64,000 nucleotides of DNA from Papaver somniferum (GCF_003573695.1 NC_039358.1:9900326-9964325), one strand, 5' to 3'. Positions 10,231 to 21,999 are shown, counted from the stretch's first letter. Program-made: numbers and translations. The notes: a model not told the origin generated them from the sequence alone.

Positions 10231-13050
10231 TTTATAGCATAGCTCGGTTGAACCCACCAAGCATTGGTATGTCAAGTTTGGTTGTCATATTTTAGTGAGC
10301 CAAAACTCATTTTAAGAGTCGCTTGATTATGTACTAGCGTCAACTTCGTATAAGTTAGCTTGAAAGTATTAGGATATGAGACATTACAAGTATTGAGAAG
10401 ACTTGAAGAAGTGAAGAAGTAAGGAGCTACAACGACAATATCATCCTTCCATTTGAGGTTAGTGATATTTGACTTGAACTGTTTCATTCCCTAACGTATC
10501 TTTCAAGTCGTGCATATTGAAAACAAAACTGCGAAGCATGAATGATTATACTCTAGTTAGACATAGTATTAAGCAATACAATAGGAGGTTTATTGCTTAA
10601 CCATTAAACTTTGTAGATAAGACATCGACATAATCGTTTGAATGCTATTGTGATTATGTATGGGTATAAGGTGAAGATTTCATCCTAGGAAACAATGTTT
10701 TACATTTGTTTTAAGGAAGTAAATTCATGAACTTGTTTTGTGAATCGAAAGAGAAATCGTCAGGCATTATTGGTATTGTTATTCATTGCATATCTTTTGA
10801 ACTACCAATATGTGTGATTAGTATAACCCTCATGACTTGTTTATGTTCTTGGTAAAACTATTCACAAATGCTTGACTTTTATATTGGTATGACTTTTATT
10901 GGTGAAACCGATCTTAAATAATCACCTGAGATGATATGATCGATTTATTGTTATTGGTATGACTGACTCTGGGTAAAGGGTAACCGATCCTAGTAAGAGG
11001 TGCAACCTATCACAAAGGGGAATCGATCCTTGTATGAGGTGCAGCAAGTTTTTAGCAGAAAGGGGAACCGATCCTATCGACATGTGCAACACGTTTTTAG
11101 TCAAAGGGGAACCGATCCTATGGACATGTGCAGCAAGTACAAGTTAGATACCATATATATGGGGAACCGATCCTAGTACCTAGTCAACCTAATTTTGGTA
11201 ACTAGTGTGACTATGCAAAGTACTCACATGGAGGTAGAACTGAAACTTGTTTTGGTAGAACCATGAAACCCATGTTTGGTGATTGAGTGTTCTTGATCAA
11301 TCACGTAGTTCTTGAAAGTCAGATGAACCAATTCTAAACTTGTTTGGAAGTGTGGAAAATCGGTTTCAATATTGTAAGTATGAAAGAGGACTTACAAAGT
11401 AAAGATGTCGATATACTTTGAACATGTGCAGTAACACTTATCTTTAATTGTTCAAAGATATTCCTTGATAGCTAAAGGAAGAAAATCCGGATCGAATAAA
11501 ATAAATAGAAAATCTTTTATTTAAGGTTTTTAATTGTATTTTTGGAAAATGAAAATTAGTAATGTGCATTTGCTAGTTGGAGATTTTCTAAGAGATTTTC
11601 GGTCATTATTTGGACAAAGCATTTCCAGGAATTATGAAAATCGAATTTGGAATATATTGCATATCTTGAGAATATTTTCGGTTTTGGAAATTCCTTGGTG
11701 TCCAAACTTCCTTGGTCTATAAATATCAAAGTTTGCATTTCGAGAAAACTAATCCTCAGAGACAGCAAAACTATCTCAGTTGTGCTGCTACTGGTGAAGC
11801 CGCCTATTCGGAGAGGAGAGTAACCTAATTAGGAGAAATCTCTTACATCCGCTCAGTTTAAAGACTTCTTTGGGATTGAGAATCTCTATTAGTACCGTTG
11901 GTGGGAAACTAGATAATTGCGGTTTATCTTTTGTTATCGATTGATTTAATTGACTAATGGTGGTTGAACTTTGATTGCGCTTAGTTTGTTTATGCTTGAG
12001 AATCTTCTCTTCTTATATAAGATTTACTCAAACTAGATCGAAGTTTCGACGGGGATCTTTAGACTTTTTGTAGATCTAAAGACGTCTTGTGATAATCCAT
12101 TGTTAACAGACGTTGTTCTCTGCGTGATTGATCACAAGAGATTCAAGTTGATCGTGTGCAGGTGTTCATTGAAGATCTAAGAAGATTTGAAGACAAAGAA
12201 GACTTTGAAGATTTATGATTTGGATTCATAATCTTTGGTGTGCACAATACTTGTTTCGATAAAAGAGGATCCAACTATAATCGGTTTATCCTTGTGGTAG
12301 ATTAGATTGATTAGTTGTGTAGATCGGCATCAATACAATTCTTTGTGATTAAAATTATTGATGGCAAAATCTTAACAATTACTTAGGTAGTTGATAATAA
12401 GATAGATCTAAGAACCTGACAAAGGAGTTTATTGAGATAAACAGAAGAGCCTTTTGGCGAACTCACATCACTTGGTTGAAAAGAGTTGATACCAAACATA
12501 TTTGTTGTTCCTTTACTGTTTGGAATACAAATCAAAGGAATTGTTCCAACTACGTGACTTATTACAGGTCGGAGGCGTGGGAATACAGACGAAACTAGGT
12601 GAACTATAGGTTTAGTTGCTTGGTCTCAACTATACGAAGTTGGTTTGATTTTGTATAGCAGCTTAATCCTGAGAGTATTCCTTCTGGACAAGGTCCCGGG
12701 GTTTTTCTGCATTTGCGGTTTCCTCGTTAACAAAATCTTATTGTGTCATTTACTTTTATTTTCCGTAATTATAATTGTTGTTATTATAATTTAAAGTAAA
12801 TTACACAAACGTTAATTCTTATTTACTTGATAAGTAATCCTATTGTGTTTGGTTAATTCCGAACCTTTTTATCAAGTAAAAATACTTCGTTGTTGTATTG
12901 TCTCGATCTCGTATCCATAGACGATCACACGAAGTGTGAACCGATTTGTTGTATTGTCTCGACTCAGTCCATAGACAATCACTTTCAGAGAAAGGACTTA
13001 TAGGTGAAAAAGTTTTAGATTGAGGTATATTTGGGTACCCTAGTCTTACA
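10231..13050 (+). repeat. Copia-type 3' LTR (about 2.8 kb); left arm of a large inverted repeat
   Basis: Starts just after the polypurine tract (the expected TGTTAG is mutated to tttatag) and ends ...TAGTCTTACA at 13050. The last part contains 'gcggtttcctcgttaac', also present at the LTR end near 15950. Bases 10231-12113 reappear reverse-complemented at 13076-14957. The LTR holds five spaced copies of GGGGAACCGATCCT, listed separately. A 71-codon frame at 10272-10487 (minus) is shared with the other arm because the DNA is shared; I do not call it a gene. Confidence 0.75.
10965..11185 (+). repeat. Spaced direct repeats around GGGGAACCGATCCT inside the LTR
   Basis: Five imperfect copies of GGG(G/T)AA(C/T)CGATCCT at about 40-60 bp spacing, several followed by 'ggacatgtgcagcaagt'. 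The same array occurs inverted at about 14015-14240 in the opposite LTR. Position within U3 suggests promoter or enhancer repeats, which is inference only. Confidence 0.65.
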
Positions 13051-13075
13051 ACTTTGAATGGCCTTACAGAACGGA

Positions 13076-14957
13076 GTCTGTTAACAATGGATTCTCACAA
13101 GATCGTCTTTAGAACTACAAACAGTATAAAGATCCCTGTTGAAACTTAGATCTAGTTTGAGTGAATCTTATATCAGAAGAGAAGATTCTCAAGCATAAAC
13201 AAACTAGGTGCAATCAAAGTTCAACCTCCGTTAGTCAATCAAATCAATCGAAAACACAAGATAAACCGCAATTATCTAGTTTCCCACCAACGGTACTAAT
13301 AGAGCTTCTCAATCCCAAAGAAGACTTTAAACTGAGCGGCCGTAAGAGATTTCGCCTAATTAGGTTACTCTCCTCTATGAATAGGCGGCTACACCAGTAA
13401 CAACACAACTGAGGAAGTTTGTTGTCACGAAGGATTAGTTTGCTAGAAATGCAAACTTCAAGTATTTATAGACAATGAAGTTTGGACACCAAGGAATTTC
13501 CAAAACCGAAAATATTCTCAAGATATTCATTAAAGCACAAATTCGGTTTCCATAATTCCTGGAAATGCTCTGTCCAAATATTGACCGAAAATCTCTTTGG
13601 AAAATCTTTAACTAGTAAATGCACATTACTAATTCTCGTTTTCATAAAATAAAATTAACAACCTTAAATAAAAGATTCTTAACTTATTTATAATTCGATC
13701 CTGGGATTTTCTTCCTTTAGCTATTAAGGAATAACCTTGAACAATAAGAGATAAACATTACATCACATGTTCAAAGTATGTCGACATCCTTACTTTGTAA
13801 GTCCTCTTTCATACTTACAACATTGAAACCGATTTTCCGCACTTCCAAACAAGTTTAGAATTTGTTCATCTGACTTTAAAGAACTATGTGATTGATCAAG
13901 AACATTCAATCACAAATCATGGGTTTAACGGTTCTACCAAAACAAGTTTCGGTTCTACCTCCATATGAGTATTGTGCATAGTCACACTAGCTTTCCAAAA
14001 TTCGTCTGACTAGGTACTAGGATCGGTTCCCCACATATATATGGTATCTAACTTATATGTGTTTCACATGTCCATAGGATCGGTTCCCCTTTGCCTAAAA
14101 ACGTATTGCACATGTCCATAGGATCGGTTTCCCTTTCTGCTAAAAACTTGCTTCACCTCATACAAGGATCAATTCCCCTTTGTGATGTGTTGCACCTCTT
14201 ACTATGATCGATTCCCCTTTACCCAGAGTCGGTCATACACAAATCACAAACTCGATCATACCATCTCAGGTGATTACTTAAGATCGGTTTCACTAATAAA
14301 AGTCATACCAATACATAAGTCAGGCCTTTATGAATAGTTTTACCAAGAACATAAACAAGTCATGAGCGGTTATACTAAATCACACATATTGGTTGTTCAC
14401 AAGATATGCAATGAATAACAATACCAATAACGCCTGATGATTTCCTTTTCGATTCATAAACAAGTTCATGAATTTACTTCCTTAAAAACATGTAAAACAT
14501 TGTTTCCTAGGATTAAATCCTCACCTCATACCCATACATAATCACAATAACATTTAAAAAATTATGTCGATGTCTTATCTACAAAGTTTAATGGTTAAGC
14601 AATAAACCTCGTATTGTATTCCTTAATACTATGTCTATCTAGAGTGTTCATGCTTCACAGTTTTGTTTTCAATATGCACGACTTGAAAGATACGTTAGGG
14701 AATGAAACAGTTCAAGTCAAATATCACTAACCTCAAGTGGAAGGATGATGTTGTCGTTGTAGCTTTTTACTTCTTCACTTCTTCAAGTCTTCGCAATACT
14801 TGTAATGTCTCATATCCTAATACTTTCAAGCTAACCTATACGAAGTTGACTCTAGTACATAATCAAGCAACTCTTAAAATAAGTTTTGATTCACTAAAAT
14901 ATGACAACCAAACTTGACATACCAACGCTTGGTAGGTTCAACCGAGCAATGGTCTAA
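13076..14957 (-). repeat. Copia-type LTR, opposite orientation, truncated; right arm of the inverted repeat
   Basis: Reverse complement of 10231-12113, with few differences in the stretches I compared (a ~115-base block near the 5' end differs at about three positions). It lacks the last ~940 bases of the full LTR. Together with the gag scrap, primer site and LTR end at 15280-16005 it can be read as one internally deleted minus-strand element (5' LTR end - PBS - gag start - deletion - 3' LTR start). Confidence 0.75.
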
Positions 14958-15279
14958 TAATTATTGATGTGATATTAGAAGGGATATGATTTTTTAGGTG
15001 AAAAATAAAGAGGGAAAGTTTGAGGGAAACAATTCCATATTTAAAAAAAAATCGAATTAAATCTAATATTATGTAACCAAAAATAAAAACCTACCTAAAC
15101 ACCTTTAGATAACTGGTAATTAACCTTAATGGCATAATTTTCAACGTTTATAAATTTTAATATACGTTGCTTAATTATTGCAAAATTAATTATTATTAAA
15201 GCAACGTATATTCTGGTTTGCAACAGATATTTCGTTACATCTATATACATTGCACATCCAAAAAAGGAAACGTTGTAAA
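14958..15279. other. AT-rich spacer with a short hairpin
   Basis: No coding signal. It holds an inverted repeat: 'atatacgttgctt' near 15160 and 'aagcaacgtatat' near 15199, loop about 25 bp. It separates the LTR arm from the gag scrap of the same presumed element and may be a remnant of a small AT-rich transposon. Confidence 0.5.
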
Positions 15280-15525
15280 TTAGCTGATATGGTGTAGTGT
15301 TATGGCGTGGATAATAACATTTAACCCATCAGAATTATGCTTTGCAGCATTTATCTCGGTTCCACTATATTCTCTTAATGGCTTCGCGATAGTGGTTTTG
15401 TCTCTAATAACTGTTGGAGGAACGTATTCTATAACCACAAGTTTCCATGTCTGAAAATCACGGCTCATGGAAAGGAATGCATAGAAATTTTCCACCATAA
15501 GTAATTTGTGCCATCAAAGACTGGC
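15280..15525 (-). pseudogene. Copia-type Gag N-terminus fragment
   Basis: Minus frame reads about 'PVFDGTNYLWWKIFYAFLS' and then WKLVVIEYVPPTV up to 15280, where it ends in a stop. The 'FDGxNYxxW' start is the usual opening of plant copia Gag proteins. It lies 80-300 bp inside the tRNA-iMet primer site, the expected place, and is cut after about 75 residues by the AT-rich spacer. Confidence 0.65.
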
Positions 15526-15590
15526 GGTACGTTTATCGAGATTAGACTCCTGTTCATATAGACTTGTTAGGTCTTAAACGTGTTTTTCTA

Positions 15591-15601
15591 CTCTGATACC
15601 A
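15591..15601 (-). other. Primer binding site, initiator tRNA-Met type
   Basis: Minus strand TGGTATCAGAG, the standard primer site complementary to initiator tRNA-Met, two bases after the LTR end CA (15604-15605). Confidence 0.85.
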
Positions 15602-15603
15602 AT

Positions 15604-16005
15604 TGAAAACACTAGGAAACAAAAATATACCTCCAAATTTTTCTTAGGAAACCTCTATGGACTAAACTCGAATACAATTCCGATAGTGCAACTTAACGAA
15701 TCTATTATATATATCTTTATCTCACAATCAGAAAGTTTACAAAACCAAATCGATGAACCTGATTACGTGTGGGAGTACTTGTCCGATCTCAATAATAAAT
15801 ATCCAAGAATCAATTAAGTCGTATCCAACAAATAAGGATGGATATATCTACTTTGATTGATTTAGGTACAACCTGTGATATTTCAATTATAAAGATAAAC
15901 AATATAATGCAGAAAAAGAAATAACACAAATACCAGAAATTTTGTTAACGAGGAAACTGCAAATGCAGAAAAATCTCGGGACCTAGTCCTGACTTGAACA
16001 CCAAA
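15604..16005 (-). repeat. Copia-type 5' LTR, 3' end fragment
   Basis: Minus strand runs from the 'gcagtttcctcgttaac' block (about 15950) to ...GTTTTCA next to the primer site. It is related to the last part of the LTR at 10231-13050 (shared 'tttctgcatttgc' and 'gaggtatattt'). It ends at about 16005, where LINE-derived sequence starts. Confidence 0.7.
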
Positions 16006-16014
16006 TTGTATGTT

Positions 16015-16295
16015 TGGCATGGTTTGAAATAGGTCGTGGAGGAAGTCCAAAGTAATACCATATAGTTAGTTGGTGATATTCATCATATTTCAGTGTGGGA
16101 TGATAATTAGATTAGAGAGAAGCCTTTCAACAACTTATATATTAAACTTCATAAGAAGATGGTAGTAGATGATTTGTTAAATGAGGGTGTGTGGAATATT
16201 CCAGATCATTTATTGCATTTTTTTGACAGTAATGAACTTCCTGTGGTTGGTGAAAATGATGATAGAAGGATTTGGAATTTCAGAGATGTTCATTA
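16015..16295 (+). pseudogene. LINE ORF2 fragment between the RT and zinc-finger regions
   Basis: One plus frame gives, with three in-frame stops, VVEEVQSNTI*LVGDIHHIS, VWDDN*IREKPFNNLY and NEGVWNIPDHLLHFF. This matches the stretch of plant L1-type LINEs after the RT (pattern W-x-GNG-x-W-x-DNW, then 'LPVVxxxDDRxxW'). About 90 codons remain. No 3' tail or target duplication is visible. Confidence 0.6.
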
Positions 16296-16299
16296 ATCA

Positions 16300-18560
16300 G
16301 AGAATTTTCTATAGCTTCCGCACTTGAATGCACAAGAAGAAAGTATGCTAACGAGGCCTGGGCCAGTTCGATTAAAAGGGTTATGATCCGACCTATGCGA
16401 GAACCATGTGTTATCCCTCGATGGATCATCTCTAGATTGACTATAACCAGATCTTCATACGTTGTCCTACTTTGATTCGGCTGTTCAGGCGCATTAAGAT
16501 TGTAGCCAATATCATCTTGGTTTTTTGGTATAAAAGAATCCGACGATGGTCCCGAATCACGAGAGTGGCCTGGGGTAGATGACTCACATGTATATACCGG
16601 TCGATACTCTTTGACATACCTATGAGGAAATCAGTACCATAACGGAGTTTGGATTCCAATTCCTTTGTATGGTCGAAATAGAATTGTTGTAGAGCCCTAT
16701 TGTGTCATCGCTCATCCTGAAGTGCTTGGCTCCACATATCCTGTAAACACCAAAATAAAATTAATTTTTTGTTTTGACAACACCAAAATAAATCAAAAAT
16801 ATAAAATAAAAGTATTATAAGACATGTGATGCTCACACATGTACCCTGATTGACATTATAATTAGGTTTAGAAAACTCATCCAAATACTCCCTTCCAATA
16901 GGTCTCATTACCGCTTGAATATACGAGCCACATATTCGAGCATGCAAAAATGTTGGTTCATATGAGAAGAGATGACGGTTGACCGGCACCAATTTTTCTG
17001 TACATGTGGATTTCCTACACGGTAGTGGCCGACGTTAATAAGTTTTGGGATCTTGCGTACTATACATATCTCTGTTTCCTTCAAGTTCAATTATACATGA
17101 GTACTTCCCAACTGACGACGACTACATCATGCCTTGTACTTCCATGTAATGCAAAAAATTACGTCATTTGTCGGTGTAAAAGAAGTTGGTGGCCACGTCT
17201 ACCGTTGAATCAGGAGGATTGCACGGTATTACTGTGACTTCAAGAATTTGTTTGAGACATTGTTCCCCATGTACAAGGCTTTGTTCCCAAATGGATCATA
17301 AAAGACCCTCCGTAGTTCAGAGATTCGTTTTGCATCTAGCACCTCGGCCTTACTTTTCCATTCACTCTCCTCCTATGGCATCCAAACTACTTGATTGAAC
17401 GAGAAGTTGTCTATTCGGCTACGCACAACTGCTAGTGAATGGGAACCGGTATCATGTTATGCACCTCTGATTTTTTCTCTTTGGTCTTCATCATATAACC
17501 TACCCTCCGCCACGGATCTAGATCTACCTCATTATCCGCTTTTATATAGAGAAATAGACATCGAAAATATGACCAAAACCAGAGCTGAAAAATCATTAAA
17601 TATTATTAACCAAGGCATTATACCTTCAAAAATAATAAACAAGTAAAAAAAGTAAATTTACAAGCGAGTATGAATTTTTTACCATTAATATATATGAAAA
17701 GAACTGCATCTCACCAGTGGCGCTCGTTACTCCATTACTCAAGCCCCATAACATATGACCGTAAATCGACGAACCTCAGTCATAAGAACAGAGCACATTC
17801 AAATCCCTCGATATCGGTAGCCATTTAGTCTCAACAACACATCATTCTTGTTTGGGAAAAACACATTCCCAAAAACCCACATCAAAAACCACCTTGCAAT
17901 TTGTTCCTGAAATTCAACATCCTTGTCTTGGATGACTCTATGGTCAAGCAACATTTTTATCAAACTAGTCTTGATCCCTTTGCATCTACTCACAAGTTCT
18001 TTTCTCAACCCGACTTTGTCTTTGGGTCTAACTTCTGTTACTCCTACTACTTTTGATTCTTGTCATTTCCTTCTTTTCCTTGTTTTCACGGTTGCACCAA
18101 TATATGGGGCCAAACAATCAATGGTTGCGGGTCCAAGTTTATGCAATTCTTCAGTAGTGATTTTTTCCAATGATATGGGTTCTTCTTGGCCAATAGGAAT
18201 TCCAGTAGGTTATGTGAAGTCTAATGGAGTAAACCCTATTTCAAAACTAGGAAAGTGAAATGTATTGGTGGTATGCCACCACCTTTCAAATATACAACTA
18301 GTTAGGAACTTGTCTTGTAGTATTGGAAAACATATTTTGAAAATGGATCCAAACCCACAATTGTCCACAATTTTTTTAACATGTGGAAAATTGCAAATTG
18401 CCTTATACAATCCATAAACATTGCTTATATTAACTCGATGTCTCCTTGGTTTAGTCCTAACATCTCCCGTGGGGTATTTTACTTTATGCTCACTATTATC
18501 TTTTGAATAACCCGAAATTGTATTTTCTGTAACACGTTGAAAATTTTCCGAATACATCTA
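16300..18560 (-). pseudogene. Plant mobile domain (PMD) gene, decayed
   Basis: Minus strand 18557-18210 reads LQDKFLTSCIFERWWHTTNT, then FHFPSFEIGFTPLDFT and, after a stop, PTGIPIGQEEPISLEKITTE. This is the 'FVERWxPxTNTFHLPxGEMTxTLxDV' core of plant mobile domains. It continues, with stops and frame changes, through KELVSRCKGIKTSLIK and RWFLMWVFGNVFFPNKNDVL (18008-17799), 'RVFYDPFGNKALYM' (about 17300), 'VRKIPKLINVGHYRVG' (about 17010-17060) and SYIQAVMRPIGREYLDEF (about 16860-16915). PMD proteins derive from transposons; some host copies (MAIL1/MAIN family) act in silencing. The many breaks make this a relic. Confidence 0.65.
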
Positions 18561-19680
18561 AACACAAAATTACATTCCAACACATTGTTTAATCAACATT
18601 GAAAAAACAACATATTGGTTCGATCAAATTTAATCACAAAATCCTCACAAAACAATGTTTCAAGGTTTTTAACATCATCTACAACATATTGCTTCAAGCA
18701 ACAATCAATCCTAATCACATTATCCATCACTATACAATGTTTCAAGGTTTCTTAAACAACATCTATTTCATACAACTTGGTTCAATCAACAATCAATCCT
18801 AATCACAATAAAATGTTTCAAGGTTTATTAGATACATCTAATCATATAACATACTTAAGGAGACATCAAAAACAACCTAAAATATCAACAATTTCATCAA
18901 AATAAAAATAAAAATTAACTTTAAACTGTAAAATTAGAATCACTCATCTTTGATGATTTTGTGGATGGAATTCAAAATTTAAGAATGAAATTAGTTCACC
19001 TTGGAGTAATGATCAAACCCTTTTAAATTCAACCGACGAATCGTAAGGAATCACCATGAGAATCAAAAGGGGGATGAAAGTGTTTGGAAGGGTTTTGAGA
19101 GAGGAAAAAAATAGTGAAGAAGGAGAAATGGGAAATTCGTGCTTTTTCTGTATACTTATGCTCCTGAAACGGATACTCAGTTTCCGTTTTGGACAAGTCA
19201 ACGAGTTGACTGTTTACACGGAAACTGAGTTTTCGTGCAATATAGAGAAGGGATAAAAGCATACCATCGCGAAATTTCCTTCTGATCCATATCCCTTTCA
19301 TATATATTTAGTGGGTAGGGAAAGGATATCCTTTACCATAGTGCTTGGCCAAATAGAATGTTTGAATGCATATTCGAGAGTTTGACTTCTGAGAATTAAA
19401 AATCAAAAAGTTATATTGGGTATATAAAATTTTAGAACAATTTTGAAAAACAGAAAGAATTAACTCAACAAAATATTTTAATTTCTAACTTGACTTGTGT
19501 GTCTGGTATCCAAACGCGCTAAAAGTGTTTGCAAATGAATACGGACCATTATCGAAGCATATAGGGTCAAGGAGGGTGCCTCTCCGCCGCAACATAATAC
19601 CGTAAAACACTCTCGAGGGTAAATATGTCTTTCTCACAAGTAGTCTCTTTTCAAAACCCAAATAGTCAAATACACTCTCT
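18561..19680. other. Intergenic region upstream of the F-box gene
   Basis: AT-rich up to about 19000, with four copies of 'aatgtttcaaggtt' near 18650-18830. At 19170-19235 'actcagtttccgt' and 'acggaaactgagt' form a 13-bp inverted repeat with a ~30-bp loop. From about 19560 C/T-rich sequence resembles a plant promoter and leader. No gene recognised. Confidence 0.5.
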
Positions 19681-20628
19681 CTCTCGGCTTTATCGTCAGA
19701 CTTGTAAAAACTTAAAACCCTGAGAAGAGAGGAGCCTCTTTGTGGATTGAAGCTTCAGTTCAGTTTTCAGAAGTGTCTCTTCCACTGCTTAACGAGGTAA
19801 ATTTCAATTTAGTAGGGAACTGCGCATTCAGCCTTAGATTTCTTCCCCTAATTTTAAAATATTTCAGTATTTGGATTTTTTAGGGTTAAATTTTTTAGAT
19901 TTTAATTTGGTTTTTGCTATTGTATTTTAAGGGGTTGCCTTTGATTTTATGTTTACAAATGTTAATAATTGTGTTCGCTGCTGAAAATGACTGATAATAG
20001 TCGTATCGTTTTAGGGGTTTCAAAGCTGAATCTTGGTTCAATCCCAAGTATTTTAATTTGTTGTGTCTGTCTAGATTCAGCAGTTGGAGCTAACAGGAAA
20101 TACCCAGCTTATCTGCTTTGATCATGCCCTTTTAGTCTATTTGCTTAGTATTTCACCAGTTTACAAGAAACACTTGTTCAATACATCATTTACTATGAAT
20201 TTGTTCTTGGTTGCTTTTTAGGAATGACGAGAACAACAGCACGATGGATGTAAGGCGATAGTGAAAGAGGGTTGATGGAAGAAAGTACAAACAAATGCAC
20301 CAGGTATAACCGCTTGTATCATAATTCTACTTATGATTTTCCTAATGTTTACAAAGCATGTTTATGTGTTTGAGCAAGATTAATTAGCTATATTTAACTA
20401 GAAATGAGCCATATCTTGGTTGCTTCATAGGACGACAACACCACTCCAGTGATTGTCCGGGGATAGTGAAACAGAATTGGTGAGAGGAAATACAAACAGA
20501 CTCTTATGTCATAATTCTATTGATTTCTCTAATGTTTACGAAGCATGTGTGTGTGTATATGTGAACATAATTAATTACCTGTAGTATGACTTTAAACGAA
20601 CCAATCTTGGTTACTTTTTAGAAACAAC
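19681..20628 (+). promoter_or_regulatory. Probable 5' leader with introns of the F-box/FBD gene
   Basis: A C/T-rich stretch (19670-19690, ctctctctctcgg) is followed by a leader-like segment ending in 'cgaggtaaatttc' at about 19795, a plausible donor. Further donor/acceptor-like pairs occur near 20222, 20303, 20430 and 20621, the last directly before the ATG. Exon limits are guesses from splice-like motifs. Confidence 0.35.
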
Positions 20629-21999
20629 ATGGAGGAGGAGGGTGTGGGAGGAGAGGATAGGATCAGCAGGTTGCCTGAACCCATAATTCATCACATTCTC
20701 ACTTTGCTTCCTACCAAACGTGTTGTTTCAACAACAATTTTATCTAAAGGATGGAATAATCTCTGGATATCTGTGCATGTTATCTCCTGATACCCGAGAA
20801 ACACAATCTTCTACCAATAGCTTCATGGATTTCGTGGACAGGGTGTTGTCATTTCGTAACATGCTAGAGATTAAAAAATTCTGTCTCACCTGTGACGGTG
20901 AGTATTTTGATGACCAGCGGATAAAGGCTTGGATTACTACCGCCATTAAGTGTAAAGTTAAAGAGCTCATTGTCAATAGGAATGCCATTGAAAATGTGGA
21001 TATTATTCCTGTCGACCTTTACACTTGTGAATCACTGACGTTGCTAGACCACGACAATCCGTGATGGTATACCACGACATTTTGTGGTGTCTGATATCAA
21101 AATCAAGATTGATGCACCGAATCTAATGTCCATCACAATCCGTGATGGTATACCACGACATTTTGTGGTGGAGAGCTTTCCATCACTATTGGATGCAGAT
21201 ATACACTACATGTATACTGAGGAAAGTGTCCCGGTTGATGTTATACCGAAGTTTGTAGAGAAGATCTCTAATGTAAAGCTCTTGAAGTTATCTGATTATG
21301 TCTTTGAGGTATGGTTGCTTATTTTGGAGGTCACCTTTATTGGCTGATTATATTTTTCTAGCAAGTTGGGGTAAGTTGTTTCTCCGTATCTTGATATTTG
21401 ATTTACTTTATATGCTATGTTATTAGAAACTGGAGATGGCAGGTGTTCGATCTACAAGTTTTCCTACCTTCAATAATTTGAACACTTTGGAGGTGTCTTT
21501 TATCAAGACTCAGCTAGTTAAACCATTATTCACCTTTCTACAGTTCTCACCAAATTTGGAGTCACTCGTCTTCCGTGGGGTAAGAATACACTAACTTCTT
21601 GACATTTTTCGTATTTGTTTTTATGATGCTGTTAATTTGTGACGAGTAGATGAAATTTCTTTGATATGCATTATCATGTAGGTCTATCGTGATAAAGTTA
21701 ATGAGGACGCTTTTACATTGGACGTAGTGCCTCATTGTTTGTTGATGAACCTCAAGTCAATCAAATTTCAATACTTTAAAGGGCAACTGAAGGAGTTGGA
21801 TTTGGTTCAACTGTTTTTGCAGAATGCAAGGGTTCTTCAGATGGTGATTATTGAAATTTCATCTGATCATTTCTTAAACTCAAATAAGAAGAAACATACC
21901 GCAGAGGATGTTGAAGATTTCAATAAGAAGATTATGGAGCAGTTATTGAAGTATAAATGGGCTTCAACAGATTGTGTGGTTAAGTTATGTTCTTTTTAG
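20629..21999 (+). pseudogene. F-box/LRR/FBD-type gene with broken first exon
   Basis: Such proteins are substrate adaptors of SCF ubiquitin ligases. The ATG at 20629 opens an F-box: [20 protein letters not shown], then [11 protein letters not shown]. That frame stops at 20788-20790; the continuation SSTNSFMDFVDRVLSFRNML is in another frame, so a frameshift lies near 20770-20785. A second stop (21062-21064) comes from a 36-bp repeat. The rest fits three coding exons: to 21308, 21427-21579 (KLEMAGVRSTSFPTFNNLN) and 21682-21999 (FBD-like end LQMVIIEISSDHF, EQLLKYKWASTDCVVKL), with GT..AG introns. The FBD end is complete, so this is either a recent pseudogene or an assembly error; resequencing of 20760-20800 would decide. 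Confidence 0.75.
21054..21170 (+). repeat. 36-bp direct duplication inside the F-box/FBD gene
   Basis: The sequence starting 'acaatccgtgatggtatac' at 21054-21089 is repeated exactly at 21135-21170. The second copy is in frame and encodes part of SITIRDGIPRHFVVESF; the first introduces a TGA and destroys the frame. Confidence 0.9.

Larger units (their letters stand above)
9163..13050 (+). mobile_element. Copia-type LTR retrotransposon, 3' end only (internal tail plus 3' LTR)
   Basis: 9163-10230 is a non-coding tail with 'aagggggagtag' (about 9958) and a purine-rich 'aaagggggagatt' (10218-10230) directly before the LTR, the usual layout of the polypurine tract in this type. I found no pol coding sequence; it was presumably displaced by the insertion ending at 9162. 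The LTR end was set by alignment with the LTR plus tRNA-iMet primer site at 15591-15640. Confidence 0.7.

Noticed and set aside
10272..10487. Conserved 71-residue ORF also present at 14702-14917
   Set aside because: Both lie in LTR arms that are near-identical DNA; the similarity of the ORFs follows from that and synonymous bias is not evident.
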